A stretch of DNA of 7,614 nt from Actinomycetota bacterium (GTDB lineage: Bacteria; Actinomycetota; UBA4738; G016210805): positions 1 through 7,614 of the forward strand of contig JACQTL010000188.1 of NCBI GenBank assembly GCA_016210805.1. The letters run 5' to 3'. The translations under genes and the position numbers were made by a program. The notes beneath the pieces were generated by a model. It made no database searches, was not told the origin of the DNA, and saw nothing but the letters and a program-made list of their open reading frames with translations. Positions 1 to 5,335 of the stretch are shown one piece after another (the stretch's first letter is position 1; each line of letters starts with the position of its first letter).

Positions 1-2
1 AG

Positions 3-1193
3 ACCTGGAAGATCGTCGGGGCGACCCCCGTCCTCGACCCCATCTGGCCCGAGGTCACGCAGGACGGGAAGTTCGCCTGGGTGACCGAGGGCGACGGCCA
101 GAAGGTCAAGAAGATCGACCTCGAGACCATGCAGACCGTGGCCGAGGTGTCCACCGGTCCGGGTCCCTGGGGGGCCCGGCTGTCCTGTGACGAGAGCAAG
201 CTCTACGTGGCGGACAAGGGGGAGTCGGCCGGCTACGCCCAGCAGGGCCGGACGATGACCGTCATCGACACGAAGTTCAACATCGTGACGAACGTGGTCC
301 CGATCGGGCGAACCACCGACCACGTCATCCTGTCGCCCGACTGCAAGTACGTCCTGGCCAACTCGAACGCCGACCACGGCATCTGGATCATCGATGCGGA
401 GACCGAGAAGGTCGTCGACGTGGTGAAGATGCCGAACGACGGCGATCCCCACGGCGGCACCTTCGTCCGGTGGCGGTCTGACGGGAACGGCGGAGTCGTC
501 GGCGAGGTCCTCTCGACCCTGACCGGCTTCCGAGGAAGCGCTCGCGAGGCGCAGATCGAGCTCATCCAGCGGATGCAGCAGGCCGTGGTGGTGCAGGTGA
601 ACCCCCGGAACTCCTTCGCCGGGACGCCGACGTCCTTCACCCCCGAGACCGTCTCCGTGGCTCCGGGGGCCGAGGTCACCTTCCTGTTCGTCTACGCGTC
701 GGGGACCTCGGGGCCGATCCTCTCCATCGCGGGTCCGGAAGACTCGTTCGGCACGTTCGACCTCAAGCCCGGGCAGCGGAAGCTGATCACCTTCACCGCG
801 CCGTCGACGTCGACGACGTTCCAGGTCACCGTCCCCGGGGACGAGGCGGCGAAGACGCTGACGGTGGTCGTGGAGGAGCCCGAGCCGGCGGAGGGCGGGA
901 TGGAAGGCACCGCTCTCTTCCACGAGGTCGACCTCGTGGCCGACGGCCTCAAGTGGGACATCGACACCCTCACCCTGAAGGCGGGAGAGATGGTGCGCTT
1001 CACCATCGCGAATCGCGACGACGAGGTCCACAACTTCATCAACGTCGAGACCGGCTTCGTCGCGCCGGCGTCGCCGGACGTGAGCGGTGGGCAGACCTCC
1101 TCGTTCGAGTGGACGGTTCCGAACCAGAAGGGAACGTTCAAGTTCTTCTGCAGCTATCACCCCTCGATGATCGTCGACGTGACCATCGAGTGA
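3..1193 (+). CDS. YVTN beta-propeller / cupredoxin fusion protein (5' end outside window)
   Basis: The reading frame is open to the left edge (the first complete codon is at 3, encoding TWKIVGATPV), so the N-terminus is missing; the internal GTG at 81 is not taken as the start. About 396 residues are visible. Residues 1 to about 185 carry repeated blade motifs of YVTN/YncE type (WVTEGDGQKVKKIDLET, LYVADKG, TVIDTKFNIVTNVVPIG, WIIDAETEKVVDVV), indicating a beta-propeller. Residues about 194-292 look like a cupredoxin fold (SFTPETVSVAPGAEVTF) but contain no His, Cys or Met in ligand position. After an acidic, proline-containing linker (EEPEPAEGG), residues about 303-396 form a second cupredoxin with a full type-1 copper set: H343, C383, H386 and M389, in a short C-x2-H-x2-M loop of amicyanin type. 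It probably acts outside the cytoplasm in electron transfer or copper handling. Propeller followed by cupredoxin is also the order in nitrous oxide reductase, but the two-cysteine CuA motif is absent. No enzymatic function is assigned. Confidence 0.85.
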   Translation, partial: TWKIVGATPVLDPIWPEVTQDGKFAWVTEGDGQKVKKIDLETMQTVAEVSTGPGPWGARLSCDESKLYVADKGESAGYAQQGRTMTVIDTKFNIVTNVVPIGRTTDHVILSPDCKYVLANSNADHGIWIIDAETEKVVDVVKMPNDGDPHGGTFVRWRSDGNGGVVGEVLSTLTGFRGSAREAQIELIQRMQQAVVVQVNPRNSFAGTPTSFTPETVSVAPGAEVTFLFVYASGTSGPILSIAGPEDSFGTFDLKPGQRKLITFTAPSTSTTFQVTVPGDEAAKTLTVVVEEPEPAEGGMEGTALFHEVDLVADGLKWDIDTLTLKAGEMVRFTIANRDDEVHNFINVETGFVAPASPDVSGGQTSSFEWTVPNQKGTFKFFCSYHPSMIVDVTIE

Positions 1194-1204
1194 GGTTCCG
1201 GTTG

Positions 1205-1234
1205 GGGGGGTCACCGCACCCGCGGTGACCCCCC
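1205..1234 (+). terminator. Perfect 13-bp inverted repeat with 4-base loop, terminator or attenuator candidate
   Basis: The arms GGGGGGTCACCGC (1205-1217) and GCGGTGACCCCCC (1222-1234) are perfect reverse complements around the loop ACCC. The stem starts 11 bases after the stop of the propeller-cupredoxin gene and ends 11 bases before the GGAGG Shine-Dalgarno (1246-1250) of the next gene. No T-run follows, so it is not a classical intrinsic terminator; high-GC genomes often use stems without a U-tract, and the element could instead be a partial terminator, an mRNA 3'-end stabiliser or a processing site. The structure is seen directly; the role is inferred. Confidence 0.5.
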
Positions 1235-1255
1235 ACCGGTCCGGCGGAGGACGCG

Positions 1256-2629
1256 ATGGTCACGACCGAGAAGGCGCTGCGGGTGATCCTCGGCAAGGGG
1301 GCGGTGGCGCACCCCCGCAGGGCCGCTTTGGCCGCGGGGGTCCTGCTGATCCTCGGTCTTTCCGGATGGGGCGTGGCGGCCATCCTCGGACGGGGTGCCG
1401 GCCCTCCGAACGCGGCACCCGCCGTCTCGGGAGCGGAGGTGACCCGGCTGCTGTCCCGCTCGGGGTACGGGCCGGGAGGCTCCCAGGTGCAGGTGGTCTT
1501 CGCCACGCCCGAGTACTTCCGGTGGACGGCCCAGCCCGGGCAGGCCGGGACCTACGACGTCGAAAACAACCTGGTGTTCCTGGTCTGGGAGAACATCCAC
1601 GACGGCGACCTCGCCGCGCCGATGCAACCCGGCCTGCGCATCGACGGGGCGCTGACGTACCTGCCCGGCGAGGTGCTCGTGCCCGCCAACGCCGTCCACC
1701 ATCGGTTCAGCGTCGTGCTGTACCCGAGACACGATCGCGCGGGGACGCCCGTGATCGGGCCGGGCACGAGGTCTCTCGAGCTGGTCCTGCCCCCCGCCCA
1801 CGAGGAGGGTGCGGCGTCCATCCTCTCCTGGTCCCTGCCCATCCCCTTCCCGGGGGAGGCGCAGGAGGGAGGCTTCGAGGTCACGGGCGCTTCGATCCTC
1901 GCCCTCTTCGGCGGCGTCCTTGCCTCGATGTGGCCGTGCCTGTTCCAGCTGACCGCCTACTTCATCCCGACGCTCGCCGGGGTCTCGATGAGCCAGGGCC
2001 GGGCGGAGGGGAGTGTCCGAGTGGTCCGGCTCCGGGTGGCGAAGACGGCCGGCCTGTTCATCCTTGGCTTCGTGATCGTGTACACGGCGGCGGGGGCGGC
2101 CGCGGGGTACGCGGCGCAGTCGCTGGACGGAAGCTCGCTGTTCTGGAGCATCCGGCGGCCCCTGTCGATCCTCGCCGGCCTCGTCCTGCTGTTCATGGCG
2201 GCCCGACTGGCCGCGAGCGCCCGAGCGCCGCTGGTGTGCAAGATGCCGGTGGTCTCCTCGCTCGGCCGCAAGAAGACCGGACCGTTCGGGACCATGCTGC
2301 TGGGGGTGGCCTTCGCCGCCGGCTGCACCACCTGCTTCGGCGCCGCCCTCATCCTGGGCATGGTCACGTACGTCGGGATCGCCGGGACCCCCGCGCTCGG
2401 TGCCCTGCTCATGTTCGTCTTCTCACTGGGGATGGCCATCCCGCTTCTGGCCGGAGCTATGGCCATGGCCCGGGTGCTGACGGCCCTCGGCCGTCTGGAG
2501 CGGGTGGCGCGCGGGATGGTCCTGGCATCGAGCGTGATCATGGCCGGCTTCGCCGTGCTGCTGTTGTCCGGTCGCTTCATGTGGCTCAGCAACACGTTCG
2601 GCCGCGCCATCGGCGGGGGGACCCCATGA
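1256..2629 (+). CDS. CcdA/DsbD-like membrane protein with N-terminal extracytoplasmic domain
   Basis: 457 residues. The ATG at 1256 has a GGAGG five bases upstream. Residues about 22-45 are a hydrophobic anchor. Residues about 50-195 form an extracytoplasmic, beta-rich domain of unknown type (VQVVFATPEYF, ENNLVFLVWENIHDGDL, PANAVHHRFSVVLYP). From about 208 onward there are six predicted membrane helices resembling the CcdA/DsbD core: C228 in WPCLFQLTAYFIPT near the start of the first core helix, and C357-TT-C360 in AAGCTTCFGAALILG in the fourth. In CcdA/DsbD, one cysteine in each of these helices carries electrons from cytosolic thioredoxin to outside thiol proteins. Here the usual proline-flanked PCVLP and TPC motifs are changed and the second site is a CxxC; another cysteine, C328, lies in a loop. 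The following gene's ATG overlaps this stop. The likely role is thiol or electron transfer to exported copper proteins encoded around it; the substrate is unknown. Confidence 0.82.
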   Translation: MVTTEKALRVILGKGAVAHPRRAALAAGVLLILGLSGWGVAAILGRGAGPPNAAPAVSGAEVTRLLSRSGYGPGGSQVQVVFATPEYFRWTAQPGQAGTYDVENNLVFLVWENIHDGDLAAPMQPGLRIDGALTYLPGEVLVPANAVHHRFSVVLYPRHDRAGTPVIGPGTRSLELVLPPAHEEGAASILSWSLPIPFPGEAQEGGFEVTGASILALFGGVLASMWPCLFQLTAYFIPTLAGVSMSQGRAEGSVRVVRLRVAKTAGLFILGFVIVYTAAGAAAGYAAQSLDGSSLFWSIRRPLSILAGLVLLFMAARLAASARAPLVCKMPVVSSLGRKKTGPFGTMLLGVAFAAGCTTCFGAALILGMVTYVGIAGTPALGALLMFVFSLGMAIPLLAGAMAMARVLTALGRLERVARGMVLASSVIMAGFAVLLLSGRFMWLSNTFGRAIGGGTP

Positions 2630-3102
2630 GCAGGATCGCGGCCTCCGGTGCAGTGGTCGCGGCCTTCGCGCTCCTCCTCACTGCGTGCGGGAAGGGCGTC
2701 GCCGAACCGGCGGCCAGCGCCGGGGAGGACCCCTGGCGGAGAACGGTTCTCCGGGTGGTCCAGGGGGACCGGACGACCCCGTTCGAGAACGGTACCGCCG
2801 TGCGCGCCGGGGCCGTCGACGTGGAGATCTTCGTGGCCCCCTATCCACCGGCGCGGGAGGGAAGCATCGACCTCCTCGTCTCCGATCCCGCCACGGGGCT
2901 CCCGGTCGAGGATGGCGCGGTCGACGTCTCGTTCGACATGTACATGCCGCACGGGGTGATCTCGGCTCAGGCCTTGCCGGGCGGCGCGGGGCACGCTCTG
3001 GTGCCGTACAAGCTGGTGATGCCGGGGGAGTGGAGGATGGACATCCGCATCAGCCGCGACGGTGACGTCGCGCTCCTCGCCCTGGTGTTCCAGGTGGACT
3101 GA
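2626..3102 (+). CDS. YtkA/FixH-like lipoprotein
   Basis: 158 residues. The ATG at 2626 overlaps the preceding stop in an ATGA arrangement, so translation is probably coupled; the G-rich stretch just before it may help ribosome binding. The frame is open further upstream, but there it overlaps the membrane-protein gene and lacks a sensible N-terminus. Residues 1-21 are a lipoprotein signal with lipobox L18-T19-A20-C21, so the mature protein is predicted to be anchored through C21 on the outer face of the membrane. The body (about 35-158) is a single beta-sandwich-like domain; its end, MPHG followed by VPYKLVMPGEWRMDIRIS, matches the style of YtkA/FixH-like domains, in which a methionine/histidine motif precedes a 'G-x-W' strand. 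M105, M107 and H109 could bind copper, but this is inference. Such domains commonly sit near copper or cytochrome-oxidase assembly genes. Family assignment is by pattern recognition and is moderately certain. Confidence 0.75.
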   Translation: MSRIAASGAVVAAFALLLTACGKGVAEPAASAGEDPWRRTVLRVVQGDRTTPFENGTAVRAGAVDVEIFVAPYPPAREGSIDLLVSDPATGLPVEDGAVDVSFDMYMPHGVISAQALPGGAGHALVPYKLVMPGEWRMDIRISRDGDVALLALVFQVD

Positions 3103-3112
3103 GAGGCCTGGG

Positions 3113-4129
3113 ATGAGGGGCTGGCTCGGTCGGCGCGCTCTCCCCGCCGCGGCCCTCGCGGCCGTCATTCTCGCGGTGCTCGGCCCCGGCGTGGCAGCGG
3201 CGCACGGCCGGGAGATCGACGTTGGGGTGTCGTGTCGGGCCCCGGACCCCGGTCGGCCGCTGGGTCTCGAGTGCACCGCGCTCCTCCACTACACCGACGG
3301 GGACCCCGTGCCGGACGCGCTTCTCGACGTGACGGGGGTACGGGAGGGACCGGGCGATGCGGGGTTCGGTCCGACCGTCTTCGAGCCCGCGGAACAGGCG
3401 GGTGCGTACTCCGCGACGCTGATCCTCCCGGCCTACGGGACCTGGCTGCTGCGGTTCGTCGTGCGCGAGCCCGGGAACGGAGCTGCGCAGCTTCGTGCGG
3501 AGATCCTGCCGCCGGTGCCCGGGGACTCCCCGGAGATCGAGGCGGGACTTCGGGTCGTGTCCAAGTTCGGGTGGCCGGACGTGCGAAACCTCGCGCTGCG
3601 GATCGCCCATCTCGTCGGAGCCCTGGCCTGGTTCGGAAGCGTCGCGTTGATACTGCTCGTTGCTTCCCTTGTCGGACCCACGGAGCGCCGGCGCTTGATG
3701 GGGCGCGGCGCGGCCCTGTTCCCCTGGGTGGCGGGGATCAGTCTTCTCGTCGTGGCCGTGAGCGGCGCCCTCAATGCCGTGTACAACACCCCCACCCGAC
3801 CGCCGGGCCTCTTCAACCCAGGAGATGCGGCCCGGCTCCCTTTCGGGAACGTCTACCTCGCCGCCTTCTTCGTGAAGATGGCGCTCGCGGTTGCGATCGT
3901 GGCAGCCACCGCCTCGCTGTCGATGGCGTTGCGCCGCACCCAACGGGCGGTGGATGTCATTGCCGGCGGGTCCGGCACGCTCGGGCTCGGGCCGGACGGC
4001 CCGGAGCGTCGGGTCAGGCAGATGGCCGCCCTGGATCTCGTGCTGGGACTCCTCGTTCTGGTCGTGGTCGCCGTCATGTCGTACTTCCATATCGTCAGCC
4101 ACGTCGGTGGGGCGGCGGGGGCCACCTGA
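3113..4129 (+). CDS. CopD-like membrane protein with exported N-terminal domain
   Basis: 338 residues. The ATG at 3113 follows the preceding stop by 10 bases, has GAGAGG six bases upstream and opens directly onto a signal peptide (MRGWLGRR, then a hydrophobic stretch ending VAAA). The predicted cut after A30 leaves histidine (H31, HGREID) as the mature N-terminus. Residues 31 to about 150 are an exported beta-rich domain ending with AYSATLILPAYGTWLLRFVV, similar in style to YtkA/CopC-type domains; C41 and C54 could form a disulfide. Four membrane helices follow at about 159-187, 203-226, 247-272 and 304-328. The first contains H166 and a W-F-G motif (RIAHLVGALAWFG) typical of CopD-family proteins, and the last ends with H326-x3-H330. 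CopD-type proteins are linked to copper import or resistance, so a copper-transfer role across or at the membrane is likely but not shown. Its stop shares one base with the ATG of the next small ORF. Confidence 0.8.
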   Translation: MRGWLGRRALPAAALAAVILAVLGPGVAAAHGREIDVGVSCRAPDPGRPLGLECTALLHYTDGDPVPDALLDVTGVREGPGDAGFGPTVFEPAEQAGAYSATLILPAYGTWLLRFVVREPGNGAAQLRAEILPPVPGDSPEIEAGLRVVSKFGWPDVRNLALRIAHLVGALAWFGSVALILLVASLVGPTERRRLMGRGAALFPWVAGISLLVVAVSGALNAVYNTPTRPPGLFNPGDAARLPFGNVYLAAFFVKMALAVAIVAATASLSMALRRTQRAVDVIAGGSGTLGLGPDGPERRVRQMAALDLVLGLLVLVVVAVMSYFHIVSHVGGAAGAT

Positions 4130-4284
4130 TGTCCTTGAGGAGATCGCTTTCGCCGGAAGATGCTTCGCGAGCCCGGATCGCGACGCCTTCGCGGCGAACA
4201 TCGCGTGATGTGCAGGCGATCCGTCTCGTCTCGTTCCTTGCGCAGACGATCGAGGCGGTCGAGAGCAAGGAGGAGATGACGTGA
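4129..4284 (+). CDS. Possible small ORF, 51 residues, coupled to both neighbours
   Basis: The ATG at 4129 shares its first base with the stop of the CopD-like gene (TGATG), and the TGA at 4282-4284 overlaps the GTG start of the blue-copper lipoprotein in a GTGA arrangement. The predicted peptide has an arginine/serine-rich N-terminal half (MSLRRSLSPEDASRARIATP) and a possible short amphipathic helix near the C-terminus (IRLVSFLAQTIEAVESKEE). It has no signal peptide, cysteine or recognised domain. Against it: no good Shine-Dalgarno, third codon positions only about three-quarters G/C (lower than the neighbours), and two short inverted repeats inside (TCGCGA at 4165-4170 and 4178-4183; CGCC/GGCG at 4184-4196), which would also fit a non-coding spacer. 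Coding status is uncertain. Confidence 0.35.
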   Translation: MSLRRSLSPEDASRARIATPSRRTSRDVQAIRLVSFLAQTIEAVESKEEMT

Positions 4285-4646
4285 AGCGACTGACCTGGCT
4301 TGTGGTCCCGCTGGCGGCCCTGGCGATGGCGGCGTGCGCCGGGGGCGACGGCGGAGATGCTGGAGACGACGGTCCCGAAGGGACCGAGCTGCACGTGACC
4401 GCGAGGGAGTTCGCGTTCGAGCCGAGCTCGTTGTCGGCGTCGGCCGGCGAGATCACGGTCCAGCTCGAGAACGCGGGCGCGACCGAGCACGACTTCACCG
4501 TCGACGAGGCGAACTTCACAGCGCTGGCCAAGGCGGCGGAGTCGGCCAGCGGCACCCTCACGCTCGAGGCGGGCACGTACGCGTTCTACTGCTCGATCCC
4601 CGGCCACCGCGAGTCGGGCATGGAAGGCACGCTGACCGTCTCCTAA
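4281..4646 (+). CDS. Blue-copper (cupredoxin) lipoprotein
   Basis: 121 residues. The GTG start at 4281 is chosen because AAGGAGG (4267-4273) lies seven bases upstream and the product begins with a lipoprotein signal (MKRLTWLVVPLAALAMAAC); C19 is the lipidation residue, although the -3 position is methionine rather than leucine. A short Gly/Asp-rich linker leads into one cupredoxin domain (about 34-121), starting with LHVTAREFAFEPSSLSASAGE. The complete type-1 copper set is visible: H70 (EHDF), C104, H109 and M114 in YCSIPGHRESGM. The C-x4-H-x4-M loop is the length found in rusticyanin. The protein should be a membrane-anchored single-electron carrier or copper-binding protein on the outer face of the membrane. 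The start overlaps the small ORF before it, so it is probably in the same transcript. The domain call is strong; the redox partner is unknown. Confidence 0.9.
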   Translation: MKRLTWLVVPLAALAMAACAGGDGGDAGDDGPEGTELHVTAREFAFEPSSLSASAGEITVQLENAGATEHDFTVDEANFTALAKAAESASGTLTLEAGTYAFYCSIPGHRESGMEGTLTVS

Positions 4647-4650
4647 CGGG

Positions 4651-4690
4651 GAGCGAGACGCGCACGAAGTCAACGTATGCGTCAGCGCTC
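4651..4690 (+). promoter_or_regulatory. Imperfect stem-loop after the blue-copper gene
   Basis: GAGCG (4651-4655) pairs with CGCTC (4686-4690) and GACGC (4657-4661) with GCGTC (4679-4683), separated by a small internal loop (A opposite AG) and closed by a 17-base loop. It begins four bases after the TAA of the lipoprotein gene and lies before the BFN-family gene. No T-run follows. It may be a weak terminator or a 3'-end stabiliser; chance pairing in GC-rich DNA is also possible. Confidence 0.25.
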
Positions 4691-4729
4691 GAGGATCTCC
4701 GGAGGTTCATGGGGGAGAGAGGTGTCCCG

Positions 4730-5227
4730 ATGAGTGAACAGGATGATCGACCTTGCGGCCGGGTTCTCATGGAGGTGATCGGTGTTCGACGTGGCTGCTC
4801 GGATGTCCCGCCTCTCTTGGTCCTCAGCGAGATCCAAGGCACGGGGGTGTTCCTCACGCCTCTCGGCCCGGATCACGCTCACCTCTTGGCGCACGAGCTC
4901 GGCGGGCATAGCACTCCACTCGCGCTGACGTACGACTTGGTCGACCAGTTAGCCGCGTGGCTCGGGACGCAGGTGACCTCGATCAGGCTGATGGACGAGA
5001 GGAACCGCGGCGAGGTCGCCGAGATCGAGCTCGAAGCTCACCACGATCGCAAGGTCGTGCGGGCTGGCGTCGCCGACGCCGCCGTCCTGTCGAGGCGGCT
5101 GGGGGTCCCCGTCTCGGTCCCCCGGGGGCTGGTCTCGGAGATGGGGCCCGATGACAACCACGCGGCTGTCGTCGATGACTTCCGACGCTTCCTGGATCGG
5201 GCGTCCCCCGACGACTTCTCGCGGTAA
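4730..5227 (+). CDS. Divergent bifunctional-nuclease (BFN, DUF151) family protein
   Basis: 165 residues with no signal peptide, so cytosolic, unlike the genes before it. The ATG at 4730 has GAGAGG at 4717-4722, seven bases upstream. An in-frame ATG at 4709 would add seven residues, but its GGAGG (4701-4705) is only three bases away. The fold order of the BFN domain can be followed: a first strand (RVLMEVIGVRRG), PLLVLSEIQGTGVFLTPLG, then PLALTYDLVDQLAAWLGTQV (residues 63-82, matching the family's 'THDL..LL..LG' helix), then EVAEIELEAH, and R111-A-G-V-A-D-A-A-V-L where most members have an RPSDA(I/V)ALA motif. Some family members are reported to have nuclease activity; many others are uncharacterised. 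The altered RPSDA motif makes nuclease activity doubtful here. An acidic/arginine-rich C-terminal tail (DDFRRFLDRASPDDFSR) follows. It lies 83 bases after the blue-copper gene and may be the last gene of the series. No convincing terminator was found in 5228-5335. Confidence 0.78.
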   Translation: MSEQDDRPCGRVLMEVIGVRRGCSDVPPLLVLSEIQGTGVFLTPLGPDHAHLLAHELGGHSTPLALTYDLVDQLAAWLGTQVTSIRLMDERNRGEVAEIELEAHHDRKVVRAGVADAAVLSRRLGVPVSVPRGLVSEMGPDDNHAAVVDDFRRFLDRASPDDFSR

Positions 5228-5335
5228 GGGTGGGAAGGGGGCGCGGGGTGACACGGGGCGAGCATGGAGACGTGGTCCTCCCGGCATGAGGCCTGCAAGG
5301 TCCCGGGCAGCGACGGATCAGCGAGGATCCCCCGC

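Noticed and set aside
1107..1193. CuA site in the C-terminal cupredoxin of the propeller fusion
   Set aside because: CuA requires two cysteines in a C-x3-C arrangement; only C383 is present, with H386 and M389 completing a type-1 site.
1225..2625. Upstream extension of the YtkA-like lipoprotein frame
   Set aside because: The frame is open to 1225, but this part is a shifted frame over the CcdA-like gene; the lipoprotein signal begins exactly at the ATG at 2626.
1957..3276. Long open frame on the minus strand (about 439 codons)
   Set aside because: It overlaps the CcdA-like and YtkA-like genes antisense; the translation has low-complexity composition with no recognisable motif.
3050..4576. 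Long open frame on the minus strand (about 508 codons)
   Set aside because: It lies opposite two well-supported plus-strand genes, its translation is rich in Arg, Pro, Gly and His without domains, and long antisense frames are expected in DNA this rich in GC.
5228..5335. Bidirectional terminator in the convergent gap
   Set aside because: Only a five-base-pair stem (GGATC 5315-5319 / GATCC 5326-5330) with no T-run was found, too weak to call.
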